Origin: Sphingobium fuliginis
GTDB lineage: Bacteria > Pseudomonadota > Alphaproteobacteria > Sphingomonadales > Sphingomonadaceae
Direction: 5' to 3'
DNA length: 64,000 nucleotides
Assembly (NCBI RefSeq): GCF_004152845.1
Contig: NZ_SEON01000001.1
Span: forward strand, 124,001-188,000
The translations under genes and the position numbers were made by a program. The notes beneath the pieces were generated by a model that had not been told where the DNA came from, searched no databases, and saw nothing but the letters and a program-made list of their open reading frames with translations. This document shows, in pieces, positions 54,374 through 62,500 of this stretch. Within the stretch, counting starts at the first letter, position 1; every line of letters starts with the position of its first letter.

Positions 54374-55473
54374 GCAACGCTCCTGATCGGCTGCGCGTCG
54401 AGCGACGCCGTGATGTCCATCAGCTGCTGCGCGCGATGGGCGCAGCTATGGCGGCTGCGGATCGTCTCCAATCCGTTGCGGACGAGGCTGGCGCGAAGGT
54501 CCGCATCCTCGCTGATGGCGCGCATATGGCCCTTCATTTCGTCGCCGGTCCGGGCGAAGAGGAAATCCTCGCCGGGCCGGAACAACCCTTCGCTGTCGTC
54601 CCAAGGGGCGGACAGCAACGGAATGCCGCAGGCCAGCGCCTCGAACACCCGGATCGTCGGAATGCCGGGCAGAAGCTGCGTATAATAGCGGCGCGGCACA
54701 TGGACGGTGGCAAGGTGGCGGGCGAAGATAGCCGGCGCGGCGGCATTGGGCGCCCAGCCATGATAGGCGACGCCATAGCGTTCCAGCGTCGCCAGCGCCT
54801 CCTGCGGATAGCGCACGCCATAGATGTCGAGCGGAAGCTTCGCCTGCCGCGCGGGGCGGAAGAGGTAATCCTCCAGTTCGGCGGTACGCTCCCCATCGCC
54901 CCAGTTGCCGATCCAGACGAGGCCGCTCTTCTCACCGGGCAGGGGGCGGAAATGCCTTATGTCGGCGGCTTCATGCCAGGTCCAGACGCGCTCGCCCCAG
55001 CCCCAGCTTCGATAGACCTCCGACAGGGCCTCGCCGAACGCCAGCACGCCGTCATAGCCCGACAGGTCGAACGCCCGGATCGCGTCGGGATCGGACACGG
55101 CGCGATGATGGGTGTCATGGAACAGCAGCGTGAAATCGCTCCGCCCCGCCCGGATCAGGCCGAGCGCCCCGACCAGCGAAGGCTCGTTCCATTCATGGAC
55201 GATGACGAGGTCCGCGCCGTCGACCAGCGCGACCAGATCGTCCTTCATGCCATAGCCTTGGGCACGGAGTTCGGGATAGGCCTGACGATAGGCGGCGAGC
55301 CCCTCCTCCCCATGGTCGGACAGGAGGTTGGCGAGGCTCCAATTGCCCTCCGGCTCCAGCGCCAGCACGTCATGGCCCATGGCGGCGAGTTCGCGCAGCA
55401 CGCCGCGCAGGAAATGAGCATTGCCATGGTTCCAGCAGGACAGCAGCGAATGGGTGAAATAGAGGATCTTCAT
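54370..55473 (-). CDS. CgeB-like glycosyltransferase (3 of 3)
   Basis: This 367-residue GT-B protein starts M-K-I-L-Y-F-T-H-S-L-L-S-C-W-N-H-G-N-A-H and has the donor motif I-R-V-F-E-A-L-A-C-G-I-P-L-L-S-A-P-W. The start at 55473 overlaps the GT4 gene's stop by 4 bp, and the long upstream extension of the frame lies antisense-like within that gene. R-H-S-C near the end occurs where its paralogue has E-H-S-Y. Together the three copies look like a tandem duplication followed by divergence. Confidence 0.85.
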   Translation of the reverse strand: MKILYFTHSLLSCWNHGNAHFLRGVLRELAAMGHDVLALEPEGNWSLANLLSDHGEEGLAAYRQAYPELRAQGYGMKDDLVALVDGADLVIVHEWNEPSLVGALGLIRAGRSDFTLLFHDTHHRAVSDPDAIRAFDLSGYDGVLAFGEALSEVYRSWGWGERVWTWHEAADIRHFRPLPGEKSGLVWIGNWGDGERTAELEDYLFRPARQAKLPLDIYGVRYPQEALATLERYGVAYHGWAPNAAAPAIFARHLATVHVPRRYYTQLLPGIPTIRVFEALACGIPLLSAPWDDSEGLFRPGEDFLFARTGDEMKGHMRAISEDADLRASLVRNGLETIRSRHSCAHRAQQLMDITASLDAQPIRSVA

Positions 55474-56552
55474 GCGGCGACCTTCCGCTGGACGGCGCGA
55501 TAATGGGCGGCCATGTGCGCGGCCGTGGCGGCGGGGGTATAGGCGCCCGCCCGTGCTTGGGCGCGCTGGCCCATTTCCCCGCGAGCGGCGCCGTCGCCCA
55601 GCAATTCCTCTATCGCCCAGGCGAAGCCCCGCGCGTCGCGAGGATCGACGAAGATGGCGGCGCCATCCCATAGCTCCCGGAAAGTCGGAATGTCGGACAA
55701 CACCAGCGCGCAACCCGCCAGCGCCGCCTCCAGCACCGCAAGGCCGAAGGGTTCGTAAAGCGCCGCCGAGGCGAAGACCGGTCGGCTGGCCAGATGCCGG
55801 GCCAGCGCCATGCTGTCGAGCGGGCCGAGCGGCAGCAGCGAACGCAGACCGATCGCCCCTCCCTGCGGCCCCTCAAGCGGCCCCGCGGCCCTGAACGGCA
55901 CGGCGATGCGGGCGGCCGCCTCGTCCAGCACCCGGACATTCTTGCCCTCGTCCCAGAGACGGCCGGCGGTGAACACATGGTCCTGCATCGCCTGCGGCTT
56001 CACCGGAAAGAACCGGCCATTATGGACCGCCATGGGGAGCACGCCATAATGGCGGCGCGCCGCCTGCGCAAAGGCCATGCTGGGCGCGACGATGCGGCTC
56101 GCCTGCCGAAGGCCGGCCGCGACCAGCGCGGTGCGCCAGTTGAAATCCTCCGGCATGGGACCGCCGCGCACCGCTTCCCACCAGGTCGCGACGCAACTGT
56201 GCAGCAGCGCGATCACCGGGCAGGGATAACGGCCGGCACTGGCCAGCGCCGGCGTATGCAGTTGCACCGCGTCGGCGCGAAGGTCGCCCGCCATTTCCGC
56301 CAGCCGCGCCTCGGCCTGCACGATGGGCGCCGCTTCCGCCGCCAGCCATTCGAGTTCGAGGCCGGTTTCCACCAGATGGCAATTGGCTATGGCCGCCGCC
56401 TCCGCCCGCTGCGCCTCGCTCAGCGCAGGGCCCATGACGGCCAGCGTCACCTCATAGCCATGGGGCTGGAGCGCGCGGATCAGGTCTGTCGAATATTGCC
56501 AGACGCCGCCCACCGCGTCGGCGGACAGCAGCAGATGCCCGCCGCCCCTCAC
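55470..56552 (-). CDS. GT4-family glycosyltransferase
   Basis: This 360-residue retaining glycosyltransferase of the GT-B fold begins with S-A-D-A-V-G-G-V-W-Q-Y-S, a GT4-type acceptor-site opening. It carries the donor E-x7-E motif in E-P-F-G-L-A-V-L-E-A-A-L-A-G near residue 270. G-R-L-W-D-E-G-K-N marks the donor-domain start. It overlaps the epimerase gene upstream by ATGA and the CgeB-like gene downstream by ATGA. It probably starts or extends the same glycan as its neighbours. Confidence 0.92.
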   Translation of the reverse strand: MRGGGHLLLSADAVGGVWQYSTDLIRALQPHGYEVTLAVMGPALSEAQRAEAAAIANCHLVETGLELEWLAAEAAPIVQAEARLAEMAGDLRADAVQLHTPALASAGRYPCPVIALLHSCVATWWEAVRGGPMPEDFNWRTALVAAGLRQASRIVAPSMAFAQAARRHYGVLPMAVHNGRFFPVKPQAMQDHVFTAGRLWDEGKNVRVLDEAAARIAVPFRAAGPLEGPQGGAIGLRSLLPLGPLDSMALARHLASRPVFASAALYEPFGLAVLEAALAGCALVLSDIPTFRELWDGAAIFVDPRDARGFAWAIEELLGDGAARGEMGQRAQARAGAYTPAATAAHMAAHYRAVQRKVAA

Positions 56553-57622
56553 AGCGCGCTCGCGGTCATCAGCCTGGGCCCGGCGCGCTCCGCCCGTTCC
56601 TCCGCCAGCCAGCGGGCCAGGTCGGCGACGCCCTGCCGCCAGGGCTTGCGCGCCTTCAGGTTCAGCGCCGTGCGCGCCGAGGCGGTGTCCGCGACGAAAT
56701 AGCGCTGGTCGCCCGCCCGCCAGGGCGCGAAGTCGGGTACGATGGACTTGCCCAGATGGACGCCGATGAAGGCCAGGATCTGCCGCAGGCTGACGGCATT
56801 GTCCGGCCCGCCGCCCAGGTTGAAGGCGCGGCCGCCCACCCGTCCGATCTGCCGCCAGACCGCCAGATAGGCGTCCACCGCATCCTGCACGTCCAATATG
56901 TCGCGCACCTGATGGCCGTCGCCATAAAGGGTGATCGGCTGTCCTTCCAGGGCGCTGATCAGGAAATGCGCGACCCAGCCCTGATCCTCCGTCCCCATCT
57001 GCCGCTGGCCGTAGATGCAGCTCATGCGCAGCACTGCGGCGGGCAGATCGAAGCTGCGGGCATAGTCCAGCACATATTGGTCCGCCGCCCCCTTGGAGCA
57101 GCCATAGGGCGTATGGAAATCGAGCGGGCGGCTTTCGTCTATGCCGTTGGCGCGCAGATGCTCCGAGGCCGGCTGATAGGCGCCGTCGATCAACGGGAAG
57201 TCCAGGTCCTCCAGCCCGCCATAGACCTTGTTGGTGGAGGCGAAGATCACCGGGGGCGGCGTGGCGCAGCGGCGCGCAGCCTCCAGCACGTTGAGCGTGC
57301 CGAGCGCGTTCACCTCGAAATCGGCGCGCGGATCGGTGAAGCTGGTGGTGACGGCGACCTGCGCGGCCATGTGGAAGACCGCCTTCGCGCCGGCGACCGC
57401 CCGGTCCACCGCCGCATCGTCCCGCACATCGGCGATGACCGGCGTGATCGCGGCGCCATGGCGCTGCTCCAGCCAGGCAAGGTTGCGCTCGACGCCGGGC
57501 CGGGCCAGCGAGTCATAGACGACGACCTGCTCGCCCTCCCCCGCCAGCCGGTCGGCGATGTTGCAGCCGATGAAGCCGGCGCCGCCCGTGACCAGCACGG
57601 GCCTTCCGTCGGCGCGCTTCAC
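56549..57622 (-). CDS. NAD-dependent epimerase, CDP-paratose/tyvelose 2-epimerase-like
   Basis: This 357-residue extended SDR enzyme has G-G-A-G-F-I-G-C-N-I, F-A-S-T-N-K-V-Y-G-G and the active-site Y-G-C-S-K. S-T-N-K-V-Y-G is characteristic of the CDP-tyvelose epimerase group, but sugar specificity cannot be assigned. The GTG start at 57622 overlaps the previous gene's stop (GTGA). The open frame that continues to 58273 is out of register with the upstream gene and is not a fusion. With the next gene and the UDP-xylose synthase it gives the locus three sugar-nucleotide enzymes. Confidence 0.88.
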   Translation of the reverse strand: MKRADGRPVLVTGGAGFIGCNIADRLAGEGEQVVVYDSLARPGVERNLAWLEQRHGAAITPVIADVRDDAAVDRAVAGAKAVFHMAAQVAVTTSFTDPRADFEVNALGTLNVLEAARRCATPPPVIFASTNKVYGGLEDLDFPLIDGAYQPASEHLRANGIDESRPLDFHTPYGCSKGAADQYVLDYARSFDLPAAVLRMSCIYGQRQMGTEDQGWVAHFLISALEGQPITLYGDGHQVRDILDVQDAVDAYLAVWRQIGRVGGRAFNLGGGPDNAVSLRQILAFIGVHLGKSIVPDFAPWRAGDQRYFVADTASARTALNLKARKPWRQGVADLARWLAEERAERAGPRLMTASAL

Positions 57623-58731
57623 GCGACCAGCCCCCGCGCTTCCAGCTCCGCCCGCGCCTGATTGACGCGGTCGTCGGCGGTCTGCCGCGCCACCCATTCG
57701 GCCAGCACGGCAAGGCCCTGCTGGAAGTCCTGCCGGGCCCTGAAGCCCAGCACCTCTTCCGCCTTGCCGGTGTCGCAGAAGCAATGGCGGATGTCGCCGG
57801 TGCGCGCTTTGCCGACGATTTCCGGTTCCCCGTCGTTCCGGCCCATCGCCAGTGCAAGCGATTGCGCCACCTCCGTGACGGAGCGGTCCTGCCCGGAGCC
57901 GATGTTGAAGGTGCCGCCCGCCGCCTGCGGCAGTTCCAGCGCATCGGCAAAGGCGCGCGCCACGTCGCCGACATGGACGAAGTCGCGCCGCTGCCCACCA
58001 TCCTCGAAGATCATCGGCTTCTGCCCGTTCAGCAGGCGCGACGCGAAGATCGCCAGCACGCCGGTATAGGGATTGGACAGCGCCTGCCCCGGCCCATAGA
58101 CGTTGAACAGGCGCAGGCAGACGCCCTCCATGCCATAGGGCGCGGTCATGATGTGGGTCGTGCGTTCCTGCACATATTTGTTGAGCGCGTAGATAGAGGC
58201 GAGATTGGGCTGCTTCCATTCCGGCGTGGCGATGGGGGTGAGCGGGCGGCCCTGCCGGTCGACTGGGTCCCAAACCTTCTGATTGTCGCGGATCGACCCG
58301 CGCTCCGCGTCCTGGACGATCCGGCCGTCCTCGTCGCGGTACAGCCCCTCGCCATAGATGCTCATCGAGGAGGCCGTCACCACACGCCGCACCGGACGGT
58401 CGATCAGCCGTTCGAAGAGGACGGCGGTGCCGACGTCGTTGACGGAGGTATAGCGCTCCACTTCATACATGGACTGGCCCACGCCGACTTCCGCGGCGAG
58501 GTGGATGACGGCGTCGACGCCTTGCAAGGCGCGATCCACCGCATGGCCGTTGCGCACATCGGCGCGGATCAGCTCAACCTCCGGATCGAGATCGGCCGGC
58601 CGCTCGATGTCTCCATGAACCTGCTCGATCATGCTGTCCAGCACGCGAACGGCATGGCCGCGCTCCAGCAACTCCCGGCAAACCGTCCGGCCAATAAAAC
58701 CGGCGCCACCCGTGACAAGAATCTTTTCCAC
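57619..58731 (-). CDS. NAD-dependent epimerase/dehydratase (dTDP-rhamnose 4-epimerase-like)
   Basis: This 370-residue extended SDR has G-G-A-G-F-I-G-R-T-V, A-S-S-M-S-I-Y-G-E-G and the catalytic Y-A-L-N-K. R-L-F-N-V-Y-G-P-G-Q and D-F-V-H-V-G-D-V are standard for nucleotide-sugar epimerases. The segment W-K-Q-P-N-L-A-S-I-Y-A-L-N-K resembles the rhamnose 4-epimerase branch, but the true substrate is open. It is the first gene of the leftward run, facing the rightward run across a 270-bp AT-rich gap. Confidence 0.86.
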   Translation of the reverse strand: MEKILVTGGAGFIGRTVCRELLERGHAVRVLDSMIEQVHGDIERPADLDPEVELIRADVRNGHAVDRALQGVDAVIHLAAEVGVGQSMYEVERYTSVNDVGTAVLFERLIDRPVRRVVTASSMSIYGEGLYRDEDGRIVQDAERGSIRDNQKVWDPVDRQGRPLTPIATPEWKQPNLASIYALNKYVQERTTHIMTAPYGMEGVCLRLFNVYGPGQALSNPYTGVLAIFASRLLNGQKPMIFEDGGQRRDFVHVGDVARAFADALELPQAAGGTFNIGSGQDRSVTEVAQSLALAMGRNDGEPEIVGKARTGDIRHCFCDTGKAEEVLGFRARQDFQQGLAVLAEWVARQTADDRVNQARAELEARGLVA

Positions 58732-59004
58732 GGCCGCTCCCCTTCATTGATGATGATTTGCCAAGGATTGGCCGCGAGGATGTGATATTCCCCGCAACCG
58801 TGGCAACGGCATCATGAACATCTTCTTCTACCGTCAGGTTCCGGAAATATTTCAGAAAACCGTTGAATCTCTACTCAATATAAACTCATGAAAATAACTC
58901 ATGTTATACGGCAAAAACACAGGTTATTCATGATATTTCCATTTACCTGTTTGAGAATTACGTCTATGGAACTTTCCTTCTCTTAATCCTGTTAAGCAGC
59001 ATCT
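58732..59004. promoter_or_regulatory. AT-rich divergent promoter region of the cyclitol/glycan locus
   Basis: These 273 bp separate the two divergent runs. The right half (from about 58850) is markedly AT-rich for this genome. It includes the direct repeat AACTCATG-AAAAT-AACTCATG near 58883-58903 and several TATA-like patches. Both promoters must lie here. No known operator is recognised. The repeat spacing could seat a dimeric regulator, but no regulator gene is within the locus. Confidence 0.6.
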
Positions 59005-59631
59005 ATGTTGATGCTGTCCTCCTCTCGCGAACCGCCCCGCACCTGCTTTCACCTGATCCGTCATGGGATGCATGGCGAATATGGCCGCCTGCTGAGCGGG
59101 CGGGCGGGCGCGTCGCCCCTCACTGCGCGGGGCCGCATGCAGGCAGCCGGGGTCGCGGCATGGCGCGGCCTGCACGACATAGACGCCGTCCACGCCAGCC
59201 CGCGCCGGCGCACGGTGGAAACCGCCTCCATCATTGCCCGGTCCCTGGAGCTGGAGGTCGCCATCGTCCCCGATCTGGACGAGGTCGATTTCGGTTCCTG
59301 GAACGGACAGTCCTTTCCGGAACTGGAGGAAGATCCGCGCTGGCGCGATTGGAACCGCAACCGCTCCACCAGCGCGACGCCGGGCGGAGAGACGATGGGC
59401 GGCGCAGTCGCCCGAACCGTCCGGCATCTGGAAACAGTCGCGCGGGAAAAGGCGGGCGCGACCATCCTCTGCGTCACCCATTGCGACATCATCCGCGGGA
59501 CGATCGCGCATTATCTCGGCCTCAGCCTCGACAATCTGCTGAGGTTCGAAGTCGATCCCGGTTCGATCAGCACGATCCTGCTGGGACCAGGCGGCGGTAG
59601 CGTGACCCGATTGAACGAGGTACCCGCATGA
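59005..59631 (+). CDS. Histidine phosphatase-superfamily protein
   Basis: This 208-residue protein of the phosphoglycerate mutase/acid phosphatase superfamily has the phospho-His motif L-I-R-H-G-M, the second His in V-T-H-C-D-I, and the catalytic Glu in L-D-E-V-D-F-G-S-W-N-G. It may remove a phosphate from a small metabolite. In this operon, inositol 3-phosphate from the downstream synthase is an attractive but unproven substrate. The start is uncertain (59005 or 59011). It overlaps the methyltransferase gene by ATGA. Confidence 0.85.
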   Translation: MLMLSSSREPPRTCFHLIRHGMHGEYGRLLSGRAGASPLTARGRMQAAGVAAWRGLHDIDAVHASPRRRTVETASIIARSLELEVAIVPDLDEVDFGSWNGQSFPELEEDPRWRDWNRNRSTSATPGGETMGGAVARTVRHLETVAREKAGATILCVTHCDIIRGTIAHYLGLSLDNLLRFEVDPGSISTILLGPGGGSVTRLNEVPA

Positions 59632-60452
59632 AGACAGTGAATCTCGCCGCAGACCGCAAGACCGACGCATTGCGCCGCCAGATCGAAGAATTGGGCCCAT
59701 GGTTCCACAATCTTCGCATCGGCGGCGTGGAAACCGCGCCGGATCATTTCCTGGGCGATTATCCGGCTTTCAAATTCGCGCGCTTTGCGGATGCCGTTCC
59801 CGAAGACCTTTCCGGAAAATCCGTACTCGACATCGGCTGCAACGCCGGTTTCTATTCGCTCGAGATGAAACGCCGGGGCGCAGCCGAAGTCCTGGGCATC
59901 GATTCCGACGACCGGTATCTGGCCCAGGCCCGTTTCGCCGCCGAAGCGCTGGGCCATGACGGCATCGAGTTCCGCAACCTGTCCGTCTATGACGTCGGAA
60001 AGCTCGGTCGCCGCTTCGACCTCGTGATCTTCATGGGCGTGCTCTACCATCTGCGGCACCCCCTGCTCGCGCTCGACCTGATCCGCGAGCATGTGGCGGG
60101 CGACATGATGCTGTTCCAGACGATGCAGCAGGGTTCGTCCGACGTGCTGCTGGTGCCGGAGGATCATCCCTTCCACGTCCCCGGCACCAGCCGCCCGCCC
60201 GGCTTCTTCGACAATCCGGCCTATCCCCGCCTGCACTTCATCGAACGGAAATTCGCGCATGACTGGACCAACTGGTGGGCCCCGAACAAGGCCGGCGCAC
60301 AGGCGCTGCTGCGCGCCGCCGGCTTCACCATAGAGGCCGAGCCGGAGGAGGAAGTCTATCTCTGCCGCGCCGCCCCGATCCCCTTCGGGGAGCTGATGGG
60401 CAGGCCGGCCGTCTATCCAGCCCAAGGGCCAGAGGAGGGAACCGACGCATGA
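59628..60452 (+). CDS. CmoB-like SAM-dependent methyltransferase
   Basis: This 274-residue class I methyltransferase has SAM motif I in V-L-D-I-G-C-N-A-G-F-Y-S and motif IV region F-M-G-V-L-Y-H-L-R-H-P, which is very like tRNA-modifying CmoB (DUF1698). It lacks the N-terminal extension of CmoB. Homologues in biosynthetic clusters act on small molecules, and here it probably modifies the locus product. It is coupled on both sides by ATGA overlaps. Confidence 0.87.
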   Translation: MKTVNLAADRKTDALRRQIEELGPWFHNLRIGGVETAPDHFLGDYPAFKFARFADAVPEDLSGKSVLDIGCNAGFYSLEMKRRGAAEVLGIDSDDRYLAQARFAAEALGHDGIEFRNLSVYDVGKLGRRFDLVIFMGVLYHLRHPLLALDLIREHVAGDMMLFQTMQQGSSDVLLVPEDHPFHVPGTSRPPGFFDNPAYPRLHFIERKFAHDWTNWWAPNKAGAQALLRAAGFTIEAEPEEEVYLCRAAPIPFGELMGRPAVYPAQGPEEGTDA

Positions 60453-61372
60453 TCGAAGCCGCGATGATCTGGAACGAACCCAATAACAAGTCGCATTGGG
60501 ACCCGGAGGTCGACCCCGACTGGTCGCTCTATGCCGACATGGTTATCCGCGCGGGCGCCGCCATCGCCGACGCCAATCCCGCCGTGACCCGCGTGCTGGG
60601 CGGCATGTCGCCCATCGATCCGCATTGGGTGAACCGGATGCGCGACCATGGCGCGCTGGACGCGGTGGATGTCGTGGCGGTGCACGGCTTCCCGCTCGAC
60701 TGGAACCTCTGGCCGCTCAATGACTGGCCCGCCCGGATCGCGGAGATCGAGGCGGTGGTGCCCGACAAGCCGGTCTGGGTGACGGAAGTCGGCGTCGGCT
60801 CCTTCGGCGCGGAGGAAGTGCAGGTCTTCGGCCTCAACCGCACCGCCGAACTGCTGATCGGGCGGGTGCCGCGCATCTATTGGTACAGCCTCTACGACCT
60901 GCCGCAGGAATGGGGCGCGACCACGCGCCATCGGGAAGCGGAAGGATCGAGCTATTACCGCCATTTCTACATGGGGCTGATCCGCGCCGACGGCACGCCC
61001 AAGCCCGCACTGGACGACTATGCCAGGGTCGCTGGCGAGATGGGGCTGATGCAATGGTTTCATTTCGAGGACCCGCGCCTGAACGATGCCGTCGACTGGA
61101 TGAAGCGGCTGGGCGTCAGGCAGTTGCGCACCGGCCTGAGCTGGGCCGACAGCTTCCGCCCCAATGCGGTCGACTGGTTCGACCGGCAGATGGAGGCGCT
61201 CAGCGATTTCGACGTCACCGTCACCTTCTGCTTCACGCCCGAACATCTGGGCATCGCCCCCCATCACAGCAGCGCGGTCCACGATCCGCAGGCCTTCGCG
61301 GATTTCTGCGCCTGGATGATCGACCGCTACGCGCCGGCATCGGCCGCCCTGCCGGTCGCCCGCACCGCCTGA
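60449..61372 (+). CDS. Glycosidase-like protein with apparently circularly permuted TIM barrel
   Basis: This 307-residue protein, strikingly, starts M-I-E-A-A-M-I-W-N-E-P-N-N, the acid/base N-E-P motif that normally ends strand 4 of clan GH-A barrels. Then come V-A-V-H-G-F (strand 6-like), W-V-T-E-V-G-V-G with the nucleophile-type Glu (strand 7) and I-Y-W-Y-S-L-Y-D-L-P (strand 8). After about residue 205 it continues with W-F-H-F-E-D, a helix, V-R-Q-L-R-T-G-L-S-W and V-T-V-T-F-C-F-T-P-E, which look like strands 1-3. It ends in a helix where strand 4 would follow. GGAGGG precedes the ATG, which overlaps the methyltransferase stop. No signal peptide is seen. The substrate is unknown, and it resembles beta-xylosidase-type enzymes only distantly. 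Confidence 0.75.
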   Translation: MIEAAMIWNEPNNKSHWDPEVDPDWSLYADMVIRAGAAIADANPAVTRVLGGMSPIDPHWVNRMRDHGALDAVDVVAVHGFPLDWNLWPLNDWPARIAEIEAVVPDKPVWVTEVGVGSFGAEEVQVFGLNRTAELLIGRVPRIYWYSLYDLPQEWGATTRHREAEGSSYYRHFYMGLIRADGTPKPALDDYARVAGEMGLMQWFHFEDPRLNDAVDWMKRLGVRQLRTGLSWADSFRPNAVDWFDRQMEALSDFDVTVTFCFTPEHLGIAPHHSSAVHDPQAFADFCAWMIDRYAPASAALPVARTA

Positions 61373-61384
61373 CGGAGACGCATC

Positions 61385-62500
61385 ATGCAACCTATCAACA
61401 TCGGCATCGTCGGCGTCGGCAATTGCGCCAGTTCGCTGGTGCAGGGCCTGTCCCACTATCGCGCCGAGAGCAACGACCATAGCGGCCTGATGCATTGGGA
61501 ACTAGGCGGCTATCGCCCCTGCGACATCCGACTGGCGGCGGCCTGGGACATCGACCGGCGGAAGGTCGGCCGCGACATTGCCGAAGCGATCTTCGCCCGG
61601 CCCAATTGCACCCAGACCTTCTGCGGCGACGTCCGCCCAAGCGGGGTGAAGGTGGAGATGGGCCGCCTGCTCGACGGCTGCGCCGATCATATGGCGGACC
61701 ATCCCGACGAGCGCACCTTCCTGCCTGCCGACGCCGCGGAACCCGACCGCGCGCAGGTGATCGAACGGCTGCGCGAGGCGAAGGTGGACGTGCTGCTCAA
61801 CTATCTGCCCGTGGGATCGCAGCAGGCGACGGAATTCTACGCGCAATGCGCGCTGGAGGCGGGCGTTGCCTTCGTCAACAACATTCCGGTCTTCATCGCC
61901 AGCGACCCCGCATGGGCGGACCGGTTCGAGCGGGCAGGCGTGCCGATCATCGGGGACGACATCAAGGCGCAACTGGGCGCGACCATCGTCCATCGGGTTC
62001 TCACCGACCTGTTCGCCAAGCGGGGCGTGAAGCTGGACCGCACCTACCAGCTCAACACCGGCGGCAATACCGATTTCCTCAATATGTCGAACCGTTCGCG
62101 GCTGAAGTCGAAGAAGATTTCGAAGACCGAAGCCGTGCAGTCGGTCGCGGAAACCCGGCTGGAGGATGAGAATATCCATATCGGCCCGTCCGATTATGTC
62201 GCCTGGCAGAATGACAACAAGGTCTGTTTCCTGCGCATGGAAGGCCAACTCTTCGGCGGCGTGCCGATGAACCTGGAACTGCGCCTGTCGGTGGAGGACA
62301 GCCCCAATTCGGCGGGCGTCGCCATCGACATGATCCGTTGCGCCAAGATCGCGCTGGATCGCGGTCTGGGCGGCCCCATCCATCCGGCGGCCGCCTATTT
62401 CTGCAAGCATCCGCCGATGCAGATGACGGATGACCGGGCGCATGAAGCGCTGGAGGCCTTTATCCGTGGGGAGGGCGCGATCGCGCTGGCGGCGGAATGA
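61385..62500 (+). CDS. ino1: Inositol-3-phosphate synthase
   Basis: This 371-residue NAD-dependent myo-inositol-1-phosphate synthase converts glucose 6-phosphate to 1D-myo-inositol 3-phosphate. Motifs are the dinucleotide-binding G-V-G-N-C-A-S-S-L-V-Q-G, L-N-T-G-G-N-T-D-F-L-N-M and S-K-T-E-A-V. The size and these motifs match the bacterial/actinobacterial form rather than the 500-residue eukaryotic one. The gene has a 12-bp gap from the glycosidase-like gene and overlaps the dehydrogenase by ATGA. It is the strongest clue that the locus builds a cyclitol product. Confidence 0.94.
   Translation: MQPINIGIVGVGNCASSLVQGLSHYRAESNDHSGLMHWELGGYRPCDIRLAAAWDIDRRKVGRDIAEAIFARPNCTQTFCGDVRPSGVKVEMGRLLDGCADHMADHPDERTFLPADAAEPDRAQVIERLREAKVDVLLNYLPVGSQQATEFYAQCALEAGVAFVNNIPVFIASDPAWADRFERAGVPIIGDDIKAQLGATIVHRVLTDLFAKRGVKLDRTYQLNTGGNTDFLNMSNRSRLKSKKISKTEAVQSVAETRLEDENIHIGPSDYVAWQNDNKVCFLRMEGQLFGGVPMNLELRLSVEDSPNSAGVAIDMIRCAKIALDRGLGGPIHPAAAYFCKHPPMQMTDDRAHEALEAFIRGEGAIALAAE

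Noticed and set aside
56549..58273. Apparent 574-codon fusion containing the paratose-epimerase-like gene
   Set aside because: The extra N-terminal part is a shadow frame of the preceding epimerase gene. The GTG at 57622, in a GTGA overlap, fits the start of the enzyme domain.
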